From: Irpex lacteus
Taxonomy: Eukaryota; Basidiomycota; Agaricomycetes; Polyporales; Irpicaceae
DNA: 64,000 bases
Assembly: GCA_001986395.2 (NCBI GenBank)
Contig: MQVO02000013.1
Location: forward strand, 682,001 to 746,000
Direction: 5' to 3'
Shown here piece after piece: positions 33,392 through 44,160 of this stretch (the first letter of the stretch is position 1; every line of letters starts with the position of its first letter). The position numbers and the translations under genes were made by a program. A model generated the notes under the pieces. It was given only the letters and a program-made list of their open reading frames with translations, ran no database searches and was not told the DNA's origin.

Positions 33392-36300
33392 CTAAATTCT
33401 AAATCTATTCATCATATGTATCGGCACACCACGCCTCATTACAGGCTCTACAGCAAGTTGTTCTACAAAGTCGTTAATAATCTCCATCTCATCGTTCAGT
33501 CGCTCGTCCTCCGCCACTTCCTGAGCATCGTCTACGTCAGCCATATCCGCCTGCACAGCTGCTCTTTCCGCCTCCTGATCAGGCACGACTTCGTTATCCT
33601 GTCCCACTTCCCCGTTATCGCGATCGCCATGCTCCGGAACGATTCGATTCGGAGCTACTTCTTGCGCATCCACGTCGACGGGCTCAGGGTGCCCATCCAT
33701 CGGATCGTCTTGGTTAGCTGGTCGAGCATCTTGCGCACCCCGTCGTGTACCTGCTGTAGTCCATCCAGTAAAGCCCTCTAGTGAATGGATTGCATCTAGT
33801 CGAACTCGATGCACCCTATTGACACGTCGGCGATTCTCGTAAGCCTTGCGCACCTCTGCGTGAAGTAGCGGAGCGGTTTGCGAGATCCGTTGCATCACTT
33901 GAACGTATAGCGCTTCTTCGTCCCGAATGTGGGTTTGTAAACGGCGACATTCGACATTCAAGCGCACGATCTCATCCCGTGCACACTTGACCTTGTAATA
34001 TTTGCCGGCGATCTCTCGATTGAGTTGCACAGCCCAAGGAAGCTGCGAAATGTCTTTATGTGAGTATGTATGATGCAGGAGATCGAACTCTGAGACGAAT
34101 GCGTAATTCATGACGTCTTTCCACTGAAGGACCGGAGCCGGCGGATCCATTTGCACAGCAAGAGCATTGTACTTCTTCAATGCGTTTCGGATGGCCTTGC
34201 TGCGCGTTTTCAGTGCCTTTCCGATGGACGTGCGAAGTTTATAACCTGGTGGAATAGTATGACTGTCAGGCGCACTCGGTTCAAACGTAAGTGTACGTAC
34301 TCATGCCCGAGGCATTGGCCTTTGTCATCTCCAGTAACCGTTGGCAAACAAGACGCTGTACCGTGTCAAGGGCGCGGTGAAAGCGCCTCATGTGCATGTA
34401 CCGCAGAGTTTCTTGATACTGCGGGTGGTCCGGAGTCCAAGTTTCGGCGACGTCGAGCTTGAGTTCGAGATCGGTGACCGCCTGAATGGCGACGTTCATG
34501 GTGTGCGTAGCGTTACGGCGTTGTGTTTCTAGGCGGCGAGTGATACGCGCATTGCGGTCACGGTCTGCTGCTTCTCCGGGTACCTCCTGCTGGAATACCA
34601 GGTCCATCGCTTCCGGCGTCGCTCTGTGAAAGCATCAGTCGTCTAGTAATCAATAAAACATAGTCAAGCGTACTCCCTGTCACGCTGGCGACCAGGTCCT
34701 TCCGCAACAGGTACCCCTTCCCGGAACCTGATATTAGCTTGCTGCAATACCGCGCTAGAGAGATGTTCAGAATCAGTTGTCAAAAATGATTAAATCGCTC
34801 TTACTCTGCTTTATCCCGCGCTATCAACGCTTCGACGTATGCAACTTCCAGCACGCGCTCTTCGGGTTCGTCTTTCAAGCTCATAAGGAATTTCTGCTCC
34901 TCGACGAGCCATTGCTCGATGTCGGCGTCTTCTATTTGAAGTGCAATCTTCATACGTTCGACCTCGGGTAGATAGTCCCTGATGATGCCGAGCGCCTGGC
35001 GGTAGTTGTTGAATAGGAACTTACCTACGGCAGAGATTAGTAGGCAGCGTGAGATGTGCGATGCGTGAACCCACTTAGCTCGTAGTACTTCTCCTCATCC
35101 CATTGCCGGAAGTGCAAATCAAGTGCTTGCATCCAGTGGAACTGAGAGGCGTACCGAATCGTCCGCGCAACATTGTTCGATGCGGAGAAAATCCGCTCCA
35201 TGGTTTCAAGGTCCTCGATACCACAGCCTCGTTTGTAAAGGATGTGGAACTTTGTTTGACAGAGGCGGTTATGAGCATAACCGTGGAAGGCGTTCACGAC
35301 GAAAGTGAGGCGCCGTGATTTGATTCGAGTGCTGAGAGAACTACGATTAGTGGTACTGGTGAATGCGCAGCCGATGTCATATCCGATGGTGACACCGGGC
35401 TCGTCGTGTACGTCCAACGTGTGCTTTGTGATGGCCAGGGGGTATTTCGCCCTGTCGAGTAAAAATACGTCAGTGCGGCCACGAAGAAAGAGAGGCTACG
35501 TACAATTCTCCACTCCTAATCATCTCGCAAAACTTTTCTATGATATGATGGCGACAGGCACTGCCGAAAATTCCTGTCTGATGGTAGATGTCGAGAGCCC
35601 GCTTGTGGTGCTCCTCGGCCGATGCCTTCCAGTTCTCCGTACAGGTTGTGGTATTTACCTGACCATCGGTGACATCCCCAGGCTGCGAGGTATCTGGGAT
35701 CCACGGTGCGTCGTGCGCATCGTCCTCGTCTTCGTCCTCAGTTTGAGAATCCACCGTGACCTACCATCAATTTGATCAGCGCGAAGCGCTCGCAGGCAAA
35801 GCTCAAACTCTACCGTGGGGTTCTTCCCAGCATCCTGGCGTTTACGTCCCTTGACTTCATCCTTGTGTTGATCGACGTCTTCGCGAGAGAGGAAGTAGTT
35901 GCTGTGGAATTGAGCAGAGTCGACCAATCCGGCACTGGCAACGCGCTTTGCGGAGTTGTTGCCATCCATTGACAATAGTCTCTCCGGATCTAGCGGGGGC
36001 TCGTCCTCCAACTGTAGGAAACATCAGTAATCATTTAACCTTCATAAGTAGAGCATATACTTTATAGTTACAACATGGGCATGCGTTCTTGATGCGCCAG
36101 TTCGGAGTGTCCCGCTCCAGACAATGGTCAACCTCCTGCTGAACTCGACGGAGGATATCGAGGTAAGCGTCAAACGCTATGGACAGCTGCTCTCGATAAG
36201 AGTCAAGGTAGTTTATCTAGATGATATTTATAAGAATATAAGAAGAAAGAGAAGCCGGGGACGTACCTCATGAACATCACACAAAGACCGCGCCATGGCT

Positions 36301-37276
36301 TGTATGCCTAGTCGAGGATGTCTTCGGCGGAGGCGATGGTAGAACTCGAGTGTATGAAGGCTGATCGCGAACGCCGGATCGATCGGAGAACATCCGAGAA
36401 GGCCTCGTCGCACCAGAGAGACATTTGCGTACTCTCCCTCTATCTGCGCGATGGAAACCTTGTGCCGCTCTGAAAGCCATCCGCGGATGAGTGATGAGAA
36501 TATGGCCCATTGTATCCACTTACCGTGCGTCCAAACAGCGGTAATATCAAAGTACCGTGTATCCGCATCGATGGAGCCGCCACGGTTGGGACAGTTTGCA
36601 GCATGTGCGGGCATTGGCGTGGGGTTGTTCTCCACAGTGTCCGTGGCTTGTGAAGGCGTTGATGTCGAGTGTTTCCACGCCAAGTACGTATTTACCAGTT
36701 GGGGCATCTGTTCGTTCCAGTTCATCCGCAGCGCTTCGAGTCGTTCGCGTCGTGTACGCGCGCCGGAATGTATGCCACGATAGCGTCTGCGAAAAGACGC
36801 GTCGTTGGGTGCAAGACATTCGAGTATTACACGAAGGACTCACCTAGACCCCGTGATATCTGATATTAGAATCTTCACGCTATCCGAATACTCACCACCC
36901 TCATGCGAAGCATCCAACGGACCCTCGTTTTCGTCGAGGTCCATCCAATCCTCCTCTTCGGCCGTCGCAGTGTTGTACGCTCCCCAGGTCACTTCATCGG
37001 GAGGCGCGCCGTTGTCTTCTGCTATCTGGCTCATAACGGCGCGTGTGGCAGCGGGCATAGCTAGTTTCGGGTTTATGGAATCATAAGAACAATAGATGAG
37101 TGCACACAACAAATATGCTTACCTTGTAGTGCCCGCGCCCTGTTCTTTAGCGCAAGGCGATTTTCCTCTGCTACTCGCGACAGGGATTTCTTGACCGCTG
37201 ATACCCCTCCAGCATCGTTGATGATAGTCTTGACTTGTCGTGCACTCGACCGAAGCTTCTTGGCTTTAGTAGACAT
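33392..37276 (-). CDS. KDZ transposase
   Basis: Large multi-exon gene starting MSTKAKKLRSSARQVKTII. The order matches KDZ transposases. An N-terminal variable part with an acidic stretch comes first. The block EYANVSLVRRGLLGCSPIDP...AISLHTLEFYHRLRRRHPRL follows. A CxC cysteine cluster (NACPCCNYK) runs straight into LEDEPPL and the first catalytic Asp in LLSMDGNNS (about 35960). Then come NYFLSREDVD, the second Asp in VTIGYDIGCAF (about 35376), VVNAFHGYAHNRLCQ, and IEDLETMERIFSASNNVA with the likely catalytic Glu. A long coiled-coil tail and an acidic low-complexity end (about 33400-33700) finish it. These are the hallmarks of the RNase H-fold DDE-type KDZ nuclease. Checked splice sites keep one frame (for example AG|GTGAGT near 36845, and the acceptor before LEDEPPL), with no internal stop in the exons examined. 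The enzyme is expected to bind the 685-bp ends and move the element. Confidence 0.93.
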
Positions 37277-37730
37277 TGCAAGGGGGCTGTGGATGCAGGG
37301 GTGAGAGAGATAAACATGCAGAGATCAGGTGAACGATCACCCACCCGGATTATCGGGATCGCACGTGGCACGGTGATGCGGTCATTATTTCCGCGTTCTA
37401 AGTAATGGTTTGGCGGCTAACCTTGATCGTGGTGAATGTGCTTATCTCTCCGAGATCTCCTTGCGATAACTCTCTGCGTGATCGAGATTGCGCGTACACG
37501 TTTAATCAAATATATTGTGAGGTGAATATTGCACCCGAGTCACACAGCTACGACGTTATGTACAAGCGGTTGCAATCACAACACGTGCCATGGCGTGTAA
37601 TAGTGAAGCAAAGTGCTATGAACACAGGTAGATAGATGTTCAGCGCCCAGGTCATTACAATAAACACTATAAAATACACTTACATCGAAACACTAGGCGG
37701 ATGGCGGGGCAGGGAAAGGGGCAAGCCATT
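37277..37730. other. KDZ subterminal region, right side
   Basis: Lies between the transposase start and the right terminal repeat and presumably contains the transposase promoter. No open frame of note and no match to the left subterminal region, so the mirror symmetry stops at 37731. Confidence 0.5.
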
Positions 37731-38415
37731 GATGGATGACATAAGAACTATACAGCAGCACGTGCCGAAGTGATGGGACGATAGTTGGGAAACAGAGGAA
37801 AGACGCCAAGGAAAGTCTGGGCTCAGGGGAAGGGCGGTGTGGTGGGGAAGACGCCCGGGGAAAGTCTGGACTCAGGGGAAGGGCGATGTGGTGGGGAAGA
37901 CGCCCGCGGGAGGTCTGGGCTGAAGGGACAGATGGATGACATAAGAACTATACAGCAGCACGTGCCGAAGTGATGGGACGGTAGTTGGGAAACAGAGGAA
38001 GACGCCAGGGGAGGGTCTGGGCTCAGGGGAAGGGCGGTGTGGTGGGGAAGACGCCGGGGAAAGTCTGGACTCAGGGGAAGAGCGATGTGGTGGGGAAGAC
38101 GCCCGGGAAGCCAGGGGAGATGCGGAACAGATAGATTACATAAGAACTGTACAGTTTACACGTGATCAGATAATGGGAACCGAAGGGAGCTCAAGGCCGA
38201 CGGCGGGCTGATAGGGCGGGACACGTGCACGGCAGAGAGCGGCAGGCCACGCATCTACCGAACGGCAGCGGGACTGATGAGATAGCGACGAGATCAAGGA
38301 GAACAGCTGGTAAATTAGCTGGTAAGTGATTTAAGGGGGAGGCAGAGCTAACTAGCTCGGCGGAGCGGTACGGAATCCAGAGCTAATTAGCCTGTGATCT
38401 GGTGTTACACAGGAG
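37731..38415 (-). repeat. KDZ right terminal inverted repeat (685 bp)
   Basis: Exact-length mirror of 26212-26896, ending ...GGTGTTACACAGGAG at 38415. Matching frames at 37785-37973 here and 26654-26842 on the left sum to 64627 at both ends, so there is no net length difference across the repeat. Confidence 0.92.
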
Positions 38416-38422
38416 AAAAGTT
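38416..38422. repeat. Right target-site duplication of KDZ element (AAAAGTT)
   Basis: AAAAGTT follows the right end directly and equals 26205-26211. Confidence 0.85.
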
Positions 38423-38652
38423 TGCCTTACTCATCTGCCATCCATGCGACATCACGCTGAATGTTGATATTAGGGCAGGCTATGGGAAACAGCATACGAC
38501 ATACGCTGACTCATTTGGTCGTGGGAGCGGAAACTGGTCGAATCTAGAGGATATAAACGAGGATCGATTCACAGGTTCACCTAGATTCACAGGAGCTCAC
38601 GTACCTGTCTCCCTCATCTCAACAGTTATAAAGCCAAGTCACCTCTTCAAAG

Positions 38653-39459
38653 ATGACAGAACCTATCATTCTCTACGACATCCCTTCCACCACCTCTCTC
38701 AACGCGTGGTCCCCTAATACGTGGAAGGTCCGGTGGGTAGTCAACTCACGACTACGCTGATGATATATTTTACCTGGTATTTGCTCCGTCAGATATGCTC
38801 TCAACTACAAGGGGCTCGCGTATAAGACTGAATGGGTCGAGTACCCTGATATCGCGCCTCTTTGCAGGAAGATCGGTGCTCCACCCACCGAGAAGAAAGC
38901 TGACGGCAGCGATTACTTCAGCCTGCCAGTTATCTATGATCCGAACGCCAAGAAAATCGTTGTCGATTCTGCTCAGATCGTCAAGTATCTCGACGAGGCT
39001 TACCCAAACACCCCTAAACTCTTCCCACCTGGAACGTCTGCGTTTCAGGCTGCGTTCCTCGCGTTCTTCGGTCCTGCGGTTTCGTTCCCGTCATTGCAGA
39101 TCGTCCTTGCCCGCACTGCAGACGCGCTGAACCCTCCCAGCCAAGCTTACTTCAGAGAGACGCGAGAGAAGATATTCGGAAAGCTCGAGGACCGGAACAC
39201 TCCTCAATTCTGGGAGGAACTGGAGAAGGGGTTGGGACAGGTCAAGACATTCCTGGAAGCAAACGGAGAGGGAAAAGAGTTGTCGTTCTTGGGAGAGAAC
39301 AAGTTCACGTTGAGCGACTTCCAAGTTGCGGCGAACTTGATATGGTTGAGGACGGTTTTGGGCGAGGGTTCGGAGGATTGGAAGAGGATCTTAGCTTTCC
39401 ATGGTGGCTTCCCGGGGAGGTTCTTCGTTCAGTTCGAGGGATATAATGCTGTTAACTAG
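38653..39459 (+). CDS. Glutathione S-transferase, fungal etherase-like (GTE) type
   Basis: Exons 38653-38732 and 38793-39459 give 248 residues, normal for a GST. The N-terminal thioredoxin-like domain reads IILYDIPSTTSLNAWSPNTW, then KVRYALNYKGLAYKTEWVEY. A LPVIYD-like strand and the glutathione gamma-Glu contact DSAQIVKYLDE follow. The all-helical C-terminal domain follows from about residue 105. The AWSPNTWK...LNYKGL...YPDI pattern fits the fungal etherase-like GST class, which handles glutathione conjugates of wood-derived and other toxic compounds. The exact substrate is unknown. It is paired with a close paralogue 470 bp downstream. A TATAAAG lies at 38627-38633. The KDZ element ends 238 bp upstream of the ATG, so the native promoter may have been displaced. 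Confidence 0.88.
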
Positions 39460-39624
39460 AAGAGTGAGCTACTGTTGCAGATTGTAATATCAGGTGTTTC
39501 GATAAGAGAATTAAAATATTACTAAGACTTACGAGTTGATTACCAAGAATCAGGAACTGAAACCAATGCCAAGTACAAGAGATAGATCATTCTGAGCCTG
39601 CAAAGGACAATTTTGTCTCCTCCG

Positions 39625-39664
39625 CCTCGGGGGATTGCATGCAAGTAGATGGCCGCCCCCGAGG
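39625..39664. other. Hairpin in the spacer between the two GST genes
   Basis: A 9-bp stem (CCTCGGGGG at 39625-39633, CCCCCGAGG at 39656-39664) encloses a loop with the 10-bp palindrome TTGCATGCAA (39635-39644). It lies in the 468-bp spacer 39460-39927, which otherwise holds the 3' flank of the first GST and the TATATAG promoter of the second at 39888-39894. Function unknown. Confidence 0.4.
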
Positions 39665-39927
39665 TCATTATAACGACATCAAACTGGGCCGTAGAACTCA
39701 TGATCCTTCGACCCTATTGTGAGTTTAGCTGAGTAATCTATAGGTCAATGATTAATGAGGTCCGGTATCGGAAAAGAGTGAGCGAACTCACAGTACAAGA
39801 AACGTCGCACCTTTCCGTCGGCCTCCTCCTCTACATCCATCAATTCCGTCGTCGCACTGCAAGTGAAACCTATTCCGAGGTACGAGGTATATAGAGGCTG
39901 GTCACGAGCCTAGTGAAACCGCCAAAT

Positions 39928-40729
39928 ATGCCCGAAGCAATTATCTTCTACGATATACCCTCCAAGAGCGCACACACTGAGACATGGTCTCCAAATACCT
40001 GGAAGACTAGGCGAGAACTATGACATCTACTCGTCTGCTAACCGTTGCTGAGATACTACCAGGTTTGCATTAAACTACAAAGGTCTTGCGTACAAGACAG
40101 AATGGATCGAGTACCCCGATATCGAGGCGGTGTGCAAGAAGATCGGCGCAGCTCCCACGAACAAGAAACCCGATGGGAGCGAAAAGTACACTCTGCCCGC
40201 AATCTATGATCCCAACACGAACCGCGCTGTGGCCGACTCCCTGCAGATAGCGAAATATCTCGACGAAACTTACCCAGACACCCCTCAACTCTTCCCACCC
40301 GGAACAGCCGCTTTTCAGGCCGCGTTCTTAGCGTTCTACGTTCCCGCAGTAGAATACCCGGAGGCCTTCATCTCCATTGCGCGAACAGCGGATAGGCTGA
40401 ATCCACCGAGTAGCGTGTGGTTAAGGACGTCGCGAGAGGAAGTGCTGGGGAAGTTGGAAGACCTGAATACGCCTGAAGCATGGGGGAATTTGGAGAAGGG
40501 ACTGGGGCAAGTGAAGGAGTTCCTAGGCGCAAACGGAGAGGGGAAAGATCTGTCTTTCCTGGGGAAGGGGAGTTTCACGTTTTGCGATTTTCAGGTTGCG
40601 GCAGGTTTGCTTTGGGTCAGAACCGTCGCAGGTGAGGAATCGGAGGATTGGAAGAAGATTGTGGCTTTCCATGGTGGGTTCGTAGGGAAGTTCCTGGAAC
40701 AGTTTGAAAAGTACCAGACCTTGGGCTAG
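39928..40729 (+). CDS. Glutathione S-transferase, fungal etherase-like, paralogue
   Basis: Exons 39928-40010 and 40063-40729 give 249 residues. It aligns along its full length with the upstream GST (AIIFYDIPSKS, TWSPNTWKTRFALNYKGLAY, ADSLQIAKYLDETYPDTPQL, FHGGFVGKFLEQFEKY). Differences are spread evenly, as expected for an old tandem duplicate with both copies retained. The intron occupies the same position and phase as in the neighbour but starts with GC instead of GT (AG|GCGAGA...CTACCAG). Joining there yields KTRFALN in frame, while no GT donor nearby does. A TATATAG box is 40 bp upstream of the ATG. Predicted role as for its neighbour: glutathione-dependent detoxification in the cytosol. 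Confidence 0.87.
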
Positions 40730-40929
40730 GTACACGAGCATTGGAGGATGTCGGTGTAGAGAGTAGGATTGCAGAGAATGGAGTGCGGCAGTCTAACGGA
40801 TACAAACCCTTGTTTTGCAACAGAATAATGCGAATTGTGCAGATACTAAATCGTGATGAGATGCAAAGACGGTGACTGAGTGTACAGGAGTGCGTGAATA
40901 AATTAAGCGTACGGGTCCTCATAAAAAAG

Positions 40930-41506
40930 CTATGCCATCTCAACCTCTTCCCCCTGCGGCTGGGATTCTATCTTTGCCGAGGAAGTAGCTGTTGATCGCC
41001 TCGTCTCCCTTCCTAGCCCAGCAGCTCTCTCGGCCTCCTCTATAGTGTATGCAGGTTCCTTGAGTTCTTTGAGCCGTCGTTTGTGAACTTTGCCCTTCCA
41101 ATGTGATTTGAGTGCAGCGTCCGTTTCGTAATACCTGTATCAGCTCATGTAAGTAATCTGGGTGTACATTGAAGCCAAAAGGTTACGAACTTGGCACATT
41201 CGACGCAGTAGTGTTGAGCAAGCCCTACTTGTTCAAAGTCAAGGGGTTGTCTTTCCAGCTTCGCTCGGTTCTGAAGGGTAAAATAGTCAGATTCAGATGT
41301 CTCAAAGGCATTCCAGAGATTTAGACACACCTTAGGGTCTAAATCAATCATCTGGATTTGGTCCAAGTCCCTCGTACGAGCCTGGTAGGATTAGTGTTAG
41401 ATGGACAATCCTCGTTTTCTGCAAGGTCGTCACTCACTCGTGTGCGTGCAGCGCGGTGTACATCTCTTTGAGCGTGATGCGTTCTTGAACGTCGTAAGCG
41501 ACCCAT
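40930..41506 (-). CDS. BUD20: Bud20/ZNF593-type C2H2 zinc-finger ribosome export factor
   Basis: The start is fixed by the highly conserved opening [20 protein letters not shown], then [13 protein letters not shown]. Exons join through three introns: after RAARTR; after DLDPK (60 nt, no stop); and a GTTCGT donor inside the Lys codon before YYETD. The single C2H2 finger reads [28 protein letters not shown] and is followed by [16 protein letters not shown]. This is the Bud20/ZNF593 family, a shuttling pre-60S ribosomal factor needed for subunit export from the nucleus. About 130 residues, the usual length. The C-terminus is a short polar tail ending EEVEMA. No TATA box is visible on its strand, as expected for a constitutive gene. 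Confidence 0.93.
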
Positions 41507-41760
41507 GATGAGAGGGGAGTGTTTGAAAAGGACGACGAGAGGAGCGGAACAAGTTGTATAAAAACTCAATCGAGATTTCAAGCTCGCATTGAACCTAAAA
41601 CGGACGGGCGCTTGATAGTCTACAAGTATGGTCGAAGGATCTTCAATAACTCGGAGCTACTGGTGCTTACACTTCTGGGCTTTTGAGAATGTACTGTTTT
41701 ACAGGTGTCTCAAAACTGCTCGCACAATTAACGCAATAGAGGCGACTTGTACTCTCACGC

Positions 41761-42345
41761 CTAGCCCTTCATGCAACCATTCGTATCATCCCACAGCTGT
41801 ACCGAGTTTCCTCCTCCTTGCCGTACGCTGTACCTTCCTGCATCAAAGCCAATCGTAACTTGAGAGACGGTCAGAAGATGTCCTGGGCCTCTGTCCCCGA
41901 AGTAACTAGCTCCGCCTAGAACAACTATCATCAATCTTACGAAGGATTCTTCAAGTTATGGAACGCTCCGCTCACCTTTGATAGCGGCATCCATGGTACC
42001 GCCGATAGTTTTCTTTGCTGGCTCAGTGAACATAAAGCTCGTCTTTTGCGCGATGGACCCCCCAAATCCCATTGCTCCTAACCCCCATCCCACCGACGTC
42101 AGCACAGATGCCGTGCCTTGAGCGTAGGCGTTGGCAATCTTCCCCACTGCCTCTCCAGACGTGCCTGGGTGAAAGAATGTTTCCTCGTCACCTGCACGTA
42201 TCTCAAATGTGTACGGTATGCTTGCAAGATGAACCGTCCAGCTTGCACTAGGCGCAAGCTGGTTGGTATAATGGTGCAACCATACCGACCAGATGCCGAT
42301 ATGAACAGGTTGGTTCGTGTCGTTCTTGAATGTAACGTCGGGCAT
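41761..42345 (-). CDS. Small mushroom-specific family protein, copy A
   Basis: Two exons (42345-41976, 41915-41761), 174 residues. It opens MPDVTFKNDTNQPVHIGIW and continues LHHYTNQLAPSASWTVHLAS, FEIRAGDEETFF and a Gly-rich hydrophobic stretch (TSVGWGLGAMGFGGSI). It ends in a beta-rich segment (HLLTVSQVTIGFDAGRYSV, QLWDDTNG). I recognise this as a small family common in basidiomycetes with no known function. The N-terminal pattern (short, beta-rich, aromatic) resembles fungal lectin-like or stress-protein folds, but that is inference. No signal peptide, so it is probably cytosolic. The second copy at 43541-44160 has identical exon 1 length and intron phase. An ATATAAA motif lies about 45-50 bp upstream. 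Confidence 0.78.
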
Positions 42346-42445
42346 GGTTGGAAAGCAGCGCGTTGACTCTTAGCTCCATGCAACAGCCTGCATTTATATC
42401 AGTGGGACAGCTGGGCGTCTGAAGAGGAGGAGAGTCCGCAGCCTT

Positions 42446-43089
42446 CATAAATCCAATGAGAACCAGTAATTCTCAGTTCGAGCGTTGACTCAGAAAGGTG
42501 GAGGCGAGTGCAAGGCAACAATGCTGTTCTGCGAGCGTTGGAACTTTCCTCGTTTCTCTAGTACAGTAAGAGATAACGCACATGGGGAGTTCGCATTCAT
42601 CGGAAAGAGAAGATGATATGAGGGTAGCAAGTGTGGCTCCGCAGTACACGCTTGATGAGGAGGACAGGGTGTCTAGTTAATACCCGTGGGTAGGATGAGC
42701 AGCCTGGACCGTTCCCATTGAATGAAAAGCGCGTTCGATTTCCATATCCGCGCGCAGAGAGTTTGCAGAGCTCATGAATCCTCTGGGAGCCAATATTCTG
42801 CTGTTCGAACGTTAACTCGGAAAGGTGAAGGCGAGGACGATGCGAAAAGGCTGTTCTGATACCGTTAAAACTTTACTCGCTTTTCTGGTACAATCAGAGA
42901 TAACGCACATGGGGGCTCCACGGTAGTTGGAAAAAGAAGATAGTTTGAAGGTCAGGAATCTTGCTTCGCAGTGCGCACTGCACGAAGAGAACTGGGTGTC
43001 TAGTCAATGCCCGTGGGTAGGATGAGCGGCATGAACCATTCTCACTTACATGAGGAGCGCGTTCAACTTTCATATCCGTGCGCAGGAAG
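42446..43089. repeat. Diverged tandem duplication in the spacer
   Basis: About 42446-42761 and 42773-43089 are direct repeats offset by 327 bp. Shared landmarks include AGAGATAACGCACATGGGG, CCCGTGGGTAGGATGAGC and CATATCCG-GCGCAG. A third short piece is at 44533-44552. The repeats lie upstream of copy A, between the two family members, so promoter DNA was probably copied in the tandem duplication. The spacer 42346-43540 contains no other gene. Confidence 0.75.
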
Positions 43090-43540
43090 TCAAAGCAAGT
43101 CGTTCCAAGCTATCGATATCGACCGGTAGGTCACTTGAGCTGTCCTGGCTCGCTTCTTGCCAAAGCGCAATGTCCAGCGAGTTCCATCCACGGTCATTTA
43201 TCTAAGAGATGTATCTTAGCAATGACCATCCGCAGCCGTAATCACGGCATGAGCAAAGAGTACAAGCCGTGACAATGGCAGAGTAGCAGCAGTAGGCTGC
43301 AACGCGAGAATACAAGCGAGAACAGGTAGTTTCGGCCGGCGACTGCAGGTCGTGGCGTCAGAACCTCAGGCCAATCGAATCTGCGTACAGGTATTCTACG
43401 AGACTCGGAGTACTCGAGAGTACTTCGAGTCACGCAGAATCCCTGGAACCAGCGTAAGTACAGTAAAGCCGGCACAACCTAAAACATATAGGGCTTGATG
43501 CAATGAACGAGACGGATACAACAGACGCGAACATGCATCC

Positions 43541-44160
43541 TCACGCTGCCTCCCCTTTGATGCGGCCATCCTTATCGTCCCATAATTGTACCTTTCCCGG
43601 TACCTTTCCCCATCCCCATCCCTTTCCATCTCCTCGTCGCACGCTGTACTGCCCTTCATCAAAGCCAATCGCTATCTGAGGGACTGTCAGAACATGTCCG
43701 GGGCCATCTTCGAGGTAGCTCGCTCCGACTAGCACAAATCGTTCGCATACAACTCAGCCTGTATACCGGAAGACCGAATAGTGAACTCACCTTCGATAGC
43801 GTTCTCTAAGTTATTGTAAATGATTTCAAGTAGCTGTTCAGTGCTAGCAGTACTCGCTGCTTTGACGAAACGCCCTCCGAGTCCAATCCTTCCTAGTCCC
43901 CACCCCACCGTCGTCAGCACAGATACAGTTCCATAACCCCAGATCGCGTTAATCTTCTCCATCGCCTCTCCTGACGTGCGTTCGTTGAAGTTTGTGTCCT
44001 CATCGCCTGCACGTATCTCGACTGTGTACGGTGAACTTGCAAGATGGACTGTCCAGTTTGCACTAGGTGCAAGCTGGTTAGTATAATGATGCAAGGTCAC
44101 TGCCCAGATGCCAATATGAATAGGAATATCGATGCTGTTCAAAAATGTAACATCCGGCAT
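43541..44160 (-). CDS. Small mushroom-specific family protein, copy B
   Basis: Two exons (44160-43791, 43728-43541), 185 residues. It is a paralogue of the protein at 41761-42345: MPDVTFLNSIDIPIHIGIWA, then HHYTNQLAPSANWTVHLASS, VEIRAGDEDTNF, LTTVGWGLGRIGLGGR, and a C-terminal HVLTVPQIAIGFDEGQYSV. It carries an extra Gly/Trp insertion (GDGKGWGWGKVPG) before QLWDDKDG that is absent from copy A. Both copies lack a signal peptide and any catalytic motif I can name. A TATAAATA box on the minus strand at 44221-44228 lies about 60 bp upstream of the ATG, consistent with inducible expression. Confidence 0.78.

Larger units (their letters stand above)
26212..38415. mobile_element. KDZ-superfamily DNA transposon, 12,204 bp
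   Basis: A complete element: 7-bp target duplication AAAAGTT on both sides, 685-bp terminal inverted repeats (26212-26896 and 37731-38415) that mirror each other without any length change, a KDZ transposase with its expected motifs, and two further genes. All three genes are on the minus strand. A 1.85-kb palindrome (31453-33297) lies between the second passenger gene and the transposase. The near-identical ends and open transposase suggest recent insertion. The right end is 238 bp from the ATG of the first GST gene, so the insertion lies in that promoter. KDZ elements (Kyakuja-Dileera-Zisupton) are known to be numerous in basidiomycetes. No TET/JBP dioxygenase, a gene often carried by KDZ elements, is seen here. 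Confidence 0.93.
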
